The notes below the pieces were generated by a model. It had not been told where the DNA came from, did not search any database, and saw only the letters and a list, made by a program, of their open reading frames with translations. Of a stretch of DNA of 64,000 nucleotides, positions 10,875 to 22,688 are shown in pieces. Each line of letters starts with the position of its first letter. Within the stretch, counting starts at the first letter, position 1. The position numbers and the translations under genes were made by a program. This stretch comes from Thinopyrum elongatum (Eukaryota; Streptophyta; Magnoliopsida; Poales; Poaceae). The DNA is taken from positions 374,126,775 to 374,190,774 of the forward strand of contig CM022302.1 of the NCBI GenBank assembly GCA_011799875.1, given 5' to 3'.

Positions 10875-11111
10875 GCTGCACCTTTGTTACACTTGTTACT
10901 TGTTACCCATTACGAATTATCTTATCACAAAACTATCTATTACCGATAATTTCAGTGCCTGCAGAAAATACCTTGCTGAAAACCGCTTGTCATTTCCTTC
11001 TGCTCCTTGTTGGGTTCGACACTCTTACTTATTGAAAGGACTATGATTGATCCCCTATACTTGTGGGTCATCAGTATCATTAGTGCACGATTAAATCGGG
11101 GCGTCACAAGT

Positions 11112-11124
11112 TGGTATCAGAGCC
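11112..11124 (+). other. Primer-binding site of B, initiator tRNA-Met type
   Basis: TGGTATCAGAGCC begins three bases after the 5' LTR end (CACA at 11105-11108). It matches the complement of the 3' end of initiator tRNA-Met. Confidence 0.9.
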
Positions 11125-14100
11125 GACTGCCTGTAGGTAGCCCCCTTTCCAACTCCTGGGCCGAAGTTGAGTCTAGTCTTTGGAAAACTTTTACTAACAT
11201 TGTTGTGTGGCTTACGGGCCCACATCCCACATGGGTGGTATTAGGATCTTTTATTCCTCGTCTTTACTCTGGGACTTTGATCTCTCTTCTATTCGGGTTA
11301 AAGATTTTGCTAACTCTAACCTTAGGTTCTCGTAACAACTTCCTCCCGGTGAGCCCCTCATTCCAGATGATCGCCTGGTGCACCAGAAGATTCTGAAGAT
11401 ACTCTCCGATGTTCTCTCGAGACTTTGTGCCCATCGCTTTTGTAATTCCCTACCACCGATATATCCTTATGGATAACTACCTACACTTGCCTTACATACA
11501 TTCATTCCCAGTTGCACTTGTTATTACAAGATACCTGGAAATAATCTTTGTTGTCTCGAGAATCCCTTGAGCTTACTGCCTTGCAGTTCTTTACCGCATG
11601 AAAGCCCTTACAAATAATTCCTCGCACTTACCGAGGACTCATTCATACCTAGTTGTTCATGTGATTCACAAGATACTTCATAATGCTATCCGATCTTCTG
11701 AAAATCCTCTGCAGCCATCTGCTTTTGAGATTCTTCTTAAATGCCTGCACTTGTGGTTAGCTCCACATGTCTAACAATCACCATTGAAATCCTCTGTGAT
11801 TGTCATCCTGATCTTATTGATTCATCATGTGTGCGAATGCACGTAATCATCAGTTGATCATTCTAAATTATCTTTCTGGCTCAGACGTGTTTCCGAACCT
11901 GAGCTGGTTCTCGGCAAATCAAACCTTGACCGATTATGCCTCTAAGTCTATCAACTTTCTCATCTTTGATCAAAACATCTGCTTATGATCCATCAATTTG
12001 GAAATCATAATTTCTGGGTATTTAAGCATCGAATTATTCAAATAATTCAATAATTTGATGCCTTTGCATTCTTTCTTCTTCTGGTTGAGTACCGTTACTC
12101 ACATCATATCCTTTGTGGTCCGCTAGATCCTTTGGTGGATTATTATCTGACATTTCCGCATATTCTAAATTCTTGTGAGTTCTTCCCCTGATACATAATG
12201 CCTTCGGTAAATTGTATCCTCTGCTTTTTGTCAACCATGCTCTACTATCGAGCTTGTGTTATTTATTCTTGAAGTTTGTGGTATATGTTCCTAAGATGCC
12301 CCGATGGGTTGAACCTATGCTTTCCCTAAACCGTATGAACCCGAAAGTTTTCACGAGTCATACTCTTCTGTTGATTTCCCAAATAAATTTTCAACACTAC
12401 AACTCCTTCAAAAGTGAGGAGTGAATGGAAGGTTATGCATTGGAGAATTGGGAGTCGACCTTGAACTTTGTGTTCATGCCCATGGGAACGATGTAGATCT
12501 TATCATGGAAGCTTCTCGTTACCATAATTATTCCCTTGGTATAATTTGATCTTGTATCTGTGATTTTGTCCTTTGTGATCGTGGTTCCGACCATGTTGTT
12601 CTACTTTGATTTCATTCTCACACAAGTTAAAGTGCTTGTCTTCCACAGATCAATACACTAGTCTAACCTCTATTCTGATCTACCTTCGAGTTTTACCCTC
12701 TGGTATCTCGAGAATATCACAGAACTATATAACTTCTTATGAGTTCTTCATCAACTATTATTTCTCACCGATTCTAATTTTCCCCAGGGTTTTGAGTTGT
12801 TAGTCACTCGAGGACACCGATAAGTGAATCGAGACCGCACTAGGATTCAACAACTCTTAGTAATCTTTATTGCTAACGAGTTTGTACTCGATCATATCAT
12901 TCCCAGTCGGTAAACTACATCATCATCATCATAGTAAAGCTTGACCAGACTACGTATGTCCTTCATTCCCGGGACACATTTCCAATAGTGCGCTAAGCTT
13001 ACATCGAGCTTTCAACATCATATTGTTTGTCTTGAGAGACAACTCTGATTCTGAGATTTGCATCTTATCTATAGTTATAATAGCCTTTTGCTTCACCATT
13101 CCCTTGGCTTGATGACGTCGTCGATTGATTACATCTTCAGAAACCTCTCGACAAAATGTGTCGTGATCATCGTCAACATTTTGACTTCTTCCAAGTTGTG
13201 AATCAAATTCATGATGAGAAATACCATCCTTGCCCCTCTGTAATTTGTGTTGTTGATGATCCTTCCCTTATTTCCAACACAACTTGTTCATGTTATGGAG
13301 CTCCTTGCTATCCACCTTATATTCTGTTCTACCTTGGAGTATTACCATCTTTATGTCAAGGATATTGTGAGAATTGCAACACCACTTAAGAATTCTTGAT
13401 ATAGTAATACTTCTAGCCATCTCCGTTCATTTCTTGGTCCCCGTGTTGTTTCGAACTGGAATGCTGACAATTGAACTATGATGTGTGAATTCAAAAAGTT
13501 CTAGCAACCCTATTGCTTTGAAGTGAATGGTCGATAGTTTCATTCTAAGTCTTTTGGTTATTGAATCACCATTCTAACATTGATCGTGCTACTTGGTCCA
13601 TAATTCCAGGTGCACTTTCGTTCGATGTTTAATTGCGGATGTTCTCCTCGAACATACTTTATTATATACTTTGGTGTGTCCAATGCTATCACCTTGTTCA
13701 CTAAATTGTGGAAATCCATGTTTATGGAAATCTAGATGAATTTTTGCTGAGCCTATCGGCCACATCCTCATCTTTTCCTCGCTGAAATTGTACGACTTAT
13801 TTTATAAGTTGTTTCCAATGGCTCCTTTGTGCATCCAAAGTCTGACCTTTATCTGATAACCATGTCAATGCTATCCCGAAGCATGACTGTGGTACTCAAA
13901 CATCAACAAGAACATTGGAAGCATAATGCTAAATGTTTCTTGATCAATTATCCAAACACCATTGAATGGGTAACATCATGAGTTTCCTCGCTCCTTTTCC
14001 CTAGATGGTTATCTACTAGCAGTCCTGTCATGTATATCCTGCTCTGCTTGTTCTTGTGAAGGATATACCCCTAATACTTGTGTTTAAACACATTTTATTT

Positions 14101-15004
14101 TCCATTGGTCTGTTCGATCTGATAATCACATTTCCCTTTCCATTGATTTATTTAACCTTTCTGGTGATCTATATGATATAAGCAGTAATATTTCCTTGCT
14201 TATGTAAACACCTCGGTGTACAACCCTGTCAAGTATAACCCTGTTACTATTGTTGATGACATTCCGGTAACCACCGATGGACGAGAACTTTGCCTATTGG
14301 TCCGCCTCGTTCAACGAGCAGGAAAATGGTTCTCTTTGTCCCTCGCCCTTGGTACCAACGTTGTTGCCGACATAACTGACAGGCTACCCTCCGACATGCC
14401 TTGCTATCATCACCGTGCAAGATGTCAGCGCCCTTTCTACTTTTAACCCACATGGTGGGCCCATAACCCACAGTTCCACAGGAACGAAACCTGACTCTCC
14501 TCTACACCCCTGTTTCTAAAGTTATTCCTCACGCTTGGCTTCGTATGTAGATCACGGGCCACCTTCCTAGAGCTGATTTACTCTGGTATCAAACACAATA
14601 TTTTTCGGTGCTCTGAACTCCTTTCACGCTCTGTTTCAAGCATCGAATGAATGTCTATCTTCTTGAAACTTCTTATTTTGCTCTCGATGTTTTTCTTAAG
14701 TTCAATTCGAGATATACTTCCTGCCACATTCCCTAAACTATCTACCAGATAATCAACCTTGTTAGGACCGTTCTCCCGAAGTTACCCCTTGTCCCTTCAT
14801 AAGTACGATGAAGATCCAGAAGGAAGAACGACAACTTCATCATGATGCATTGATGCAGAGAAATGAAGACATCAATGAAAGTGATCAACTTTTTCGAGAA
14901 GAGCAACCAAGAACGAGCAGATCCGTTAGACCTTCGTAACCAGAACTTTCCCCCTATTCTACCTCTTAATTCCGGGACGAGAATTTCTTTGAGTGGAGGA
15001 GAGT
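11125..15004 (+). other. Non-coding internal region of B, ending in a polypurine tract
   Basis: Only short frames without domains occur over 3.9 kb. Two frames at 12606-12803 and 13156-13389 share a similar short peptide (YLRVLPSGISRI, YLGVLPSLCQGY), hinting at old internal duplication. The region ends with ACGAGAATTTCTTTGAGTGG and GGAGAG just before the LTR. This resembles the end of a chromovirus polyprotein plus polypurine tract and parallels element E. Confidence 0.6.
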
Positions 15005-18000
15005 TGTAACATCCCTAGATTACTAAACCGTGGTTATGCTAATTAGTCATGCTAAGTCATCATCATTAAACCCTAAGAAAAACAATCAAGTAAAAAAATC
15101 CAACTTCAAATTCAAATTTCAAATGGAAGTCAAATAATTACTTCTTCAGATAATTAAACAAAATAGTTATAATATTACAAATAATCCAAAAGCAATTATA
15201 AAAAACAAAACCAACATTTTTTAATTCCCAAATTGCCCCTGGAAATTATTTAAGTGGACCAACAACACATTACTTAACCTTTTCAATTTCTAAAAATGGT
15301 TAGTCAACTCCTTTTGACCCCAAACTTTTTGTGCCATCTCAAGATATTATGTTAGAATTATGTGCCAAGTTTTGTTCAAATGAAAAATCATTTGGTGGCC
15401 CAACTTAATGCAAACAAGTACTGAAATTTACAAAATTGAAAAGAAAATAATAAAAGTAAAACTTGCACTATGCACTTGGCCCAGCTACGGAACAGTGCGG
15501 CCCAGCCCGTTAACCGCGGCCTTTCCTTCAACCTAACGCCATGGGTTGACCGAGGCCATGGTGTGGAGTGCTCGCAGCCGCACGCTCGCAGATTGCCACG
15601 TGCCATTCATCTGCCGCTGCTCTGTGGGGATAAGGTCCTCCCTTGACACCATAGAAAGCCCCCGCCATTTCCCCGTCACCCGCCTTCTCCCACCTCGGCC
15701 GAGATCGCCATGGCTGCGATGTCGCCTTCACCTACTCGTTTGCACGGAGATGCCGCCCGCGCCGATCCCCTTCATCGGGCATCGCCTCTGCCGCGCCATC
15801 GATCCCCTCGACCCTGACCGCCCCCGGCTCCCCTGAGCTCTCCTCTGACCTCGCGGTGAGCTCGGGCACCTCCTCCCCCTCCTCGTGTGTCCGTACTCAC
15901 CCCCTAGCTAAGCGGTCGCCATGACCATGGCGGCGCCGTCGTCGTGCTTGTCGTGGCCGTAGCTTGGGTTAGTAGCCGTCACTCCACAGCATTGCCCCAT
16001 GCTTAGTGACCTGCCAGCAAGCCGTAGAGCCCCTCGCCCCATAGCTCCACCCCTGCCAAGCCAGTTGCTCCGGCCGGCGCTCTGCTGGGCACCACCGTCA
16101 CCACAGGTCACCCCGCGCCCTCCCGACGCCTCCGGCGGATGCGCGCAAGCACCAGCAAGCCGTAGGGCCTAACCGCACTCCAAAACGGCCACTGTGGCCG
16201 ATTTCCGGCGCTGTCCCTCGTCGCACTGCCGTCGGTTTGGTCACCGTCGCTTAAACACCAGCGGGACCCACCCGTTGGGTCATTAGCCGCTAACAGTCGT
16301 CCCTAACACCCACTGACCGGTGGGGTCGTCTACTGTAGCGGTTGAATTAATTAAACTAACGCTGTTATGAAACTAGGACACTAACAGCCGGACCCCACCC
16401 TGCTAATTAACTAATTAAATTAATTAAACCACTGTTATTTAGCTTAGTCGTTGACTACTGGGCCCCACTGGTCCCATTGACCAGTCAACCTGTTGACTGG
16501 GCTAGCCCCAGTCAATGGCAGGTGGGCCCCTTGTTGACATGTTGACCACTCAACTGGTCAACAGTTGACCTGCTGACTCAGCAGGCTGACCCCACTTGTG
16601 AGCCTCTAATGCACACTGCTGTGTAAATTTAGCTTTTAAATTTTAATTTATTTTCAAATTAAATTAAATCCAGAAAATTAGAAAATCATTTAAAACTTTA
16701 TAAATTCATATAAAATAATTCGTAACTCAGATGAAAATAATTTATATATGAAAGTTGCTCACAAAAATGTGTCAAATCCGAATACGCCATCCACATACCT
16801 GCCACATGCCCCCAACACAGCAAACATGGAACCTTCCCCTCCGGACCGCCTGTCCGATAATTGCCCGGAGTCGGGAAAATATTCCCGGATATTTTCCCAC
16901 TCCACCTATAACACTTAGCACTGCGTTAGGTCACCCCATAGCATAACATGCTGTCATGTCATGCTTTCTATTGCATTCGTTTGCTCTATTATTTGTTTGT
17001 TTCCCCTTCGTTGCTTCTATTCGGTAGACCCCGATATGCGATAGACCCCGAGACCGCTGATGATCTGGTGATCGTCTACTTCATTGAGGATCCGTTCTCG
17101 TCCGCAGAGCTTCCAGGCAAGCAAAACCCCCTTGACCATTCCTATATCGCCTATTCCTTCTCTCTCATGCTTGCATTAGATTTTGCTACTGTTGTTCGTT
17201 TGTACCTGTTCTGGTGCATAGCCTGATTTTGTAACCTGCTATTGTTACCTTACCTGTTATCCTATATGCTTAGTATTGGTTGGTTAGTGATCCACCAGTG
17301 ACCCCTCTCACCTTGTCCCTGTTGCCCCCGCTTTAAGACCGATGACTCGACCAACGTGATCGATGTCCCTAGCCCGACACATCACCTCACAACCACCTTA
17401 GTTGTACGACTCTACAGAGCTACTATCGAGTGCCGAGGGTGATACCTCGTATAGCACTTCTGATGAGATATCTGTATTGCAGCTAATCCATAGTGGTCTA
17501 GGAGGGCGATTCCTCCTTCACCACTCCCGATAACGACTCTGCTGTACAGCATCTCAAGTGTGAACCCATCTCCAAGTTCACCTTGACGGTTACATTAAGT
17601 GGAATCCATCGAGGGTGATTCCTCGGATTCTCCCTCCCTGAACCATGTTAAAGACGGGTCAGCCCCGAGGGGTACTCGCGGAGTTACTGTTTATGCGGGA
17701 CTGAAGGGACAGGCGGTACCACCCCGGTAGAGGTGGACCTGAGTTCCCGGCAGTCTCTTGTGAGTCGGGTAGACCGTGAGGGTACCCGCGAGTGAAGTGG
17801 AGTCGGGTTGACCTGGAGGGTACCCGCGAGATAATTACGTGGCACGGCCGGGCATTCTTAGCCCTTGCCGTAAGTCCCTCAGACAGGGCGACGGGACCAC
17901 AGATCGTGGATCATTGATCGTCTCCGCGCGCTCCCAAGACACTAATGGTTTGGATATGTGATCCGAGTCGGCCTCTGGCCTTTTTGCACTGACAACCATG

Positions 18001-19119
18001 CGGGAATAAGTATGGCCACTTGGCGTCGTACGATTCTCCGAAAGCTCTTCGGACGTCAGCGACTGAGTGGCGCGCGCCCGGTTGGACGGGAACCATCTGC
18101 GCTTGTATTAAGGGGGTGGGTCTGCTCCTGGTCACGTACGCAACATGCAAGAGTGCAAAGGGCAATGGGCCCAAGACCCCTGCGTGCTTAGGATGTAGAC
18201 CAGCGTGCTGGCCTCTCTGTTGAGCCTAGGTAGGACTACAGCATGTTGATCGGCCGAGGCCGGGCATGACCCATTAAAGTGTGTCCGGTCGGAGTTGATC
18301 GAGCGTGTTGGGTAAGTTGGTGCACCCCTGCAGGGAAGTATGTCTATTCGAATAGCCGTGTCCATGGTAACGGACGCTCGGAGTTGTATCCCGATTGATA
18401 CAACTAGAACTGGATGCTGGATATGTGAAATGGATATGATGGCTCCGGGATTGCTTTCTCGCAGGGAGTCGAGAAAGGATCTCTGGGCGTGCATGCTACA
18501 ACATACTTATTACTTATGCTATGTTACTCATATCTCTTCTGATGCTGCAAGATGCTAGTCTTCAATAGGCTAGGCCTTTCTCTCTATTCTGGCATTTCTG
18601 CAGTCTTGTCCAAAGATACAGCCCCATTCCTTTGATACTGATGCATGCATACTTAGCATAGATCTGATGTAAGTCTTGCGAGTACTTCCGATGAGTACTC
18701 ATGGTTGCTTTGCTACCTCTTTTCCCCCCATACCCAATTGTTGCAATCAGATGACGGATCCCAAGAGCCAGATGTCGCCACCGATGACTACTACTACGTG
18801 GAGGCCACCGACGACCAGGAGTAGTTAGGAGGCTCCCAGGTAGGAGGCCTTGCCTTTTCGATCGTTGTTGATGTTTGTGCTAGTCTTCTTAAGTCAGACT
18901 TGTTACCTTATGTCTGTACTCAGATATTATTGCTTCTGCTGACTCGTTTGTATTCGAGCTTATGTATTCGAGCCCTCGAGGCCCCTGTCTTGTAATATAA
19001 AGCTTGTGTGACTTTATTTTGTGTCTAGAGTTGTGTTGTGATATCTTCCCGTGAGTCTCTGATCTTGATCGTGTGCATCTGCGTGTATGATTAGTGCATG
19101 ATTAAGTCGGGGCATCACA
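15005..19119 (+). repeat. 3' LTR of element B, 4.1 kb
   Basis: The LTR runs from TGTAACATCCC to CATCACA. It has an AT-rich start, a GC-rich block (about 15480-16300) and a TGACC/TCAAC-rich block (about 16440-16600). The only gene-length frames are short overlapping ones on both strands in the GC-rich parts, so I annotate no gene. Confidence 0.85.
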
Positions 19120-19124
19120 GCTGC

Positions 19125-19750
19125 GTTCTCCTCAGGCGTCATAGACGTCAAAATGCACAAGAAGCTCGCCATCCACGATGAGCTCGACACCATGGTGGAG
19201 CTTTTCGACTTCGCCAACAAGTGCGCCAAGGCTAAGGAGGGCCGTCTCTTCACCCACAATGACCCTAACACCGACCTCGATGTCGCCAAGCCTAAGGGCA
19301 GGGACACCAACTGGAAGGGCCCCGCCATGCTTGCGGCAGAGTGTGAGCGGAAGAGCGGCCGCAACTACAACGAGGCCAAGAAGGATGACCACCCTTCTGC
19401 GCCTACCACAACATGCACTCCCACGCCACAGAAGACTGACACGAGGTCAAGCTGCTTCGCGATGAGCGCCAGGAGAAGCGCAACGACCGCGGCTCGGGCC
19501 GTAGTGGTAGCCACAAGCAGGATGGACGCTGGAAGGATCGCGACAATAGCAACAACTCCCGACAGGGTTGGCAGAACCAGCCTCGGCAGGCCAACCCTTG
19601 CTAGGCCAACGCAGCCCTGCCGCACCCCAACAGGAACAACGACAACCTACCTGAGGAGGACGTGGGGGCTACCAGGAGCCTCGCGCAGTGACTTGCATCC
19701 TTGGCGGAGCCCATGCTCCCCGTCCAATCGCCACTTCAAGCAGTTCTCTC
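19125..19750 (+). pseudogene. gag: gag C-terminal part of element A, broken
   Basis: The readable frame from ATG 19153 encodes the gag tail (HDELDTMVELFDFANKCAKA), a linker segment in Tat-type elements. A frameshift near 19390 precedes a zinc-finger segment with Cys and His codons starting at 19398 (CAYHNMHSHATED). The next codon, expected to be the last Cys, is TGA at 19437-19439. A basic, Gly/Arg/Gln-rich tail follows, with more stops. The gag N-terminus lies on the other side of B, outside the window. Confidence 0.8.
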
Positions 19751-20367
19751 GCGAGGTGAATGCAGCCCTCCCGGAGCCTGCAGACGCCAAGCCCCTCAAG
19801 TGGTCACAATACCCCATCGGCTTCGACTATGGCGACCACCCCAAGTTTACCAAGTCCGTGGGCACCATCCCTCTGCCATGCATGCCCATCATCAACAACG
19901 TGGCAGTCACCAAGACACTCATCGACGGCGGCACCGTTCTCAATGTGATCTCTGTGGAAACCTTCGAGCTATTCCAGGTGCCCTCCGAGCGCTTGATGCC
20001 CACGAGGCCCTTCTCGGGTGTGACCGACGGCTCCACGGTGCCCCTCGGGCAAGTGCGGCTCGCTGTCACCTTCAGCTCCCGCAAGAATTACCACAACGAG
20101 CTCATCGACTTCAACGTGGCGCACATTGGCCTATCCTACAACGCCATGTTGGGCTACCCGGCGCTCGCCAAGTTCATGGCAGTGACCCACCACGCCTATA
20201 ACTCCGTCAAGATGTCGGGTTGCGGCGGCACCATCACCGTCCACTGCGACGAGAAGGATACGATGCACACCCTCGAGCACACCTACAAGGCTGCCGCCAC
20301 CCAGTACCCGGCTGACGAAGACAAGGCAGGTCCTTCCGATGCCGCCCCCATGATGAAGAAGCCATAG
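19751..20367 (+). pseudogene. Protease of element A
   Basis: This aspartic protease segment is in one open frame. The active-site motif LIDGGTVLN lies at about 19918-19944, the variant with two glycines (DGG rather than DTG or DGS) found in this type of element. Later fold segments are readable (PLGQVRLAVTF, YNAMLGYPALAKFMAV). The frame ends with a stop at 20365-20367 in a divergent linker. It is GC-rich, unlike the Athila-type elements around it. Confidence 0.85.
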
Positions 20368-21057
20368 TTCTCCTAGGTTCGTGCAGAGACGGAGAAGGTG
20401 TCACTGGATGGTAGCAGTTTGGGCCCCTCCCTCATAATCAGGGCCAGTCTCTCCCCCAAATAGGAAGATGCCCTCATCGCCTTCCTCCGGGCAAATGCTG
20501 ATATGTTCGCCTGGACAGCATCAGACATGTACGGTGTACCGAGGGAGGTGATCGAGCACCACTTAGCCGTGTACCACTGCGTGCGGCCCGTGAAGTAGAA
20601 GGTATGTTGCTAGGCAATCGAGAAGCTAGAGTTCATCATTCAAGAGGTCGATAAGCTACAAGAGGCAGGCATCATCCATGAGGTGCTCCACCATGAGTGG
20701 ATCACCAACTCCGTCGTTGTTCCCAAGCCCAATGGCAGCAAGCGCAAGTGTGGACTTCACCAACCTCAACAAGGCCTGTCCTAAGGACCCGTTCCCCCTA
20801 CCATGGATCGACAAGATCATGGACTCCAGCACTGGGTGTGATTTGATATGCTTCCTGGATGCCTTATCAGACTATCACTAGATCGAGATGGCAGAGGGGG
20901 ACGAGGAGAAGACCGCATTCATCACCCCCTGCGGAGTGTTCTGCTACATATGCATGCGCTTCGGCCTGAAGAGTGCGGGAGACACCTTCACAAGGCTGAT
21001 GCGCATTGGCTTGGGGCCCCATATGGGAAGGAATGCGGAGGCCTACATCGATGACAT
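20368..21057 (+). pseudogene. Reverse transcriptase of element A, first half
   Basis: The frame has stops in the linker (about 20461 and 20597) and elsewhere. Conserved RT segments are clear: AGIIHEV and WITNSVVVPKPNGSK, then VDFTNLNKACPKDPFPLPWI, a stop in place of Gln near 20879, EEKTAFITPCGVFCYICM, and the catalytic YIDD at about 21043-21054. Element D interrupts exactly here. Substrate and role are as for any RT; this copy cannot work. Confidence 0.9.
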
Positions 21058-22674
21058 TGATGTCTACTACACAACTTGTTCTTGTAGACTCGTGTTGGGC
21101 CTCCAAGCGCTTAGTTTTGTAGGACAGTAGCAAATTTCCCTTAAGTGGATGACCTAAGGTTTATCAATCCGTGGGAGGCGTAGAATGAAGATGGTTTCTC
21201 TCAAACAACCTTCCAACCAAATAATAAAAACTCTCTTGTGTCCCCAAGACACCAAATACAATGGTAAATTGTATAGCTGCACTAGTTCGGCGAAGAGATG
21301 GTGATACAGGTGTAATATGGATAATAGATACTGATTTTTGTAATAGGAACAATAAAAAACAGCAAGGTAGCAAGTAACAAAAGTGAGCACAAATGGTATT
21401 GCAATGCTTGAAAATGAGGCCTAGGGTCCGTACTATCACTAGTGCAATCTCTCAACAATGCTAATATAATTGGATCATATAACCATCCCTCAACGTGCGA
21501 TGAAAAATCACTCCAAAGTTCCTATCTGGCGGAGAACATAAGAAGAAATTGTTTGTAGGGTACGAAACCACCTCAAAGCTATTCTTTCCGATCAATCTAT
21601 CCTAGAGTTCGTACTAAAATAACACCAAACTATTCTTTCCAATCGATCTAACCAAGAGTTCGTACTAAAATAACACCATATGATACACATCAACCAACTC
21701 TAATGTCACCTAGATACTCCAATGTCACCGCGAGTATCCGTGAGTTGATTTTACGATATGCATCAAACAATTTCAGATTCATAATACTCAATCCAACACA
21801 AAGAACCTCAAAGAGTGCCCCAAGATTTCTACCGGAGAAACAAAGACGAGAACGTGCATCAACCCCTATGCATAGATTACCCCAATGTTACCTCGGGAAT
21901 CCGCGAGTTGAGTGCCAAGACATAGATCAAGTTCTCTCAAATCCAACAAAGTATTCAATCCGATAAAAAATGAAATCTCAAAGGGAAAACTCAATTCAAC
22001 ACAACAAGATAGAGAGGGGAAAACACCATATGATCCAACTATATTAACAAAGCCCGCGATACATCAAGATCATGACATCTCAAGAACACGAGAGAGAGAG
22101 AGAGAGAAATTAAACACATAGCTACTGGTACAAACCCTCAGCCCCGAGGGTGGACTACTCCCTACTCATCATGGTGGCCGCCGAGATGATGAAGATGGCC
22201 ACCCGTGATAATTTTCCATTCCGGCAGGGTGCCAGAACAGGGTCTAGATTGGTTTTTCGTGACTACAGAGGCTTGCGGCGGCGGAACTTCTTATCTAGGG
22301 TTATTTCTGGGGGTTTCTATATTTATAGGATTTTTTGGCGTTAGTTTCACGCTAAGATGGGCCTCGAGGTGAGCACAAACCACCGGGACAAGCCAGGCCC
22401 CTCTAGCGCGCCGTGGTGGGTTGTGCCCTCCTCGTTGCTCTTCTGGCCCTCCCACGAAGCTTCGGGGGTCACTTTTGTTCCACAAAAAATCATCAAAAAG
22501 TTTCAGCTCATTTGGAGAACTTTCATTTCTGCACAAAAAACAACACCACGGTAGTTCTGCTGAAAACAGCGTCAGTCCGGGTTAGTTCCATGCAAATCAT
22601 ACTAAAACCATATAAAATTGTTGTAAACATGGCATGAATACTTCATAAATTATAGATACGTTGGAGACGTATCA
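21058..22674 (-). repeat. 3' LTR of element D
   Basis: This copy is intact at 1617 bp, TG...CA on the minus strand. A TATA-like CTATAAATATAG is on the minus strand near 22314-22327, with an imperfect GC-rich inverted repeat just upstream of it (about 22370-22432). A GA microsatellite lies near 22090-22107. It pairs with the split right LTR. Confidence 0.93.
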
Positions 22675-22688
22675 GCATCCCCAAGCTT
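22675..22688 (-). other. Polypurine tract of D
   Basis: On the minus strand AAGCTTGGGGATGC directly precedes the 3' LTR start. The same 14-mer recurs inside the element at 24418, 24475, 25156, 26474 and 26546, with a one-base variant at 25213. Confidence 0.85.

Larger units (their letters stand above)
1..11073 (+). mobile_element. Element C: Athila-lineage Ty3/Gypsy LTR retrotransposon, 5' end outside window
   Basis: The element has an LTR remnant (1-716), a primer site, gag, protease, RT, RNase H, integrase, a short post-integrase ORF, a polypurine tract and a 3' LTR (8165-11073). The first 716 bases match the part of the 3' LTR that starts near 8970, which proves the LTR pairing. The lineage is called from the protease motif DLGAS, the RT type, the integrase C-terminus and a primer site complementary to tRNA-Asp. 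It is inserted in the 5' LTR of element B near that LTR's end. The 5-bp target copy after the 3' LTR is GTATC at 11074-11078; its partner is outside the window. The 3' LTR carries two further insertions. Confidence 0.93.
8165..11073 (+). repeat. 3' LTR of element C, with two insertions
   Basis: The LTR starts TGATACGTCCATTTTGCATC and ends GTCATCA at 11073. Without its two insertions it is about 1.5 kb. A GC-rich inverted repeat lies at about 8433-8514 in U3 and is followed by a weak TATA-like CTATATTG near 8530; another AT-rich TATA-like run is at about 8391-8401. The part from 8970 matches the window's first 716 bases. Confidence 0.92.
11074..19119 (+). mobile_element. Element B: large non-coding retrotransposon derivative (LARD-like)
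   Basis: The visible part has the last 35 bases of the 5' LTR (11074-11108), an initiator-Met primer site, a 3.9 kb internal region with no credible gene and a 4.1 kb 3' LTR (15005-19119). The 5' LTR end matches the 3' LTR end (TTAGTGCAYGATTAARTCGG then CATCACA or CGTCACA). Element C is inserted in the 5' LTR, so the rest of that LTR lies beyond the window. Very long LTRs, a non-coding centre and a Met primer site are the architecture of LARDs such as the barley Sukkula group; that parallel is by structure only. B is inserted in gag of A; GCTGC at 19120-19124 would be the target copy. Confidence 0.85.
19120..21057 (+). mobile_element. Element A, piece 1 (Tat-type Gypsy: gag, protease, RT start)
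   Basis: This GC-rich piece lies between B and D. Its 5' part is beyond B, outside the window. RT is cut in the catalytic box YIDD at 21057 by element D and resumes at 42177 after a perfect GACAT duplication (21053-21057 and 42172-42176). The other pieces are 42177-48562 and 55102-56265. Together they show one Tat-type element with an antisense gene that has been invaded at least four times. Confidence 0.93.

Noticed and set aside
15388..16111. GC-rich frames in the LTR of B resembling short genes
   Set aside because: Opposite-strand frames of similar length, no domain, and a GC-rich LTR block explains the lack of stops.
17911..18558. Cluster of short frames on both strands in the LTR of B
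   Set aside because: No domain, overlapping on opposite strands, and inside a defined LTR.
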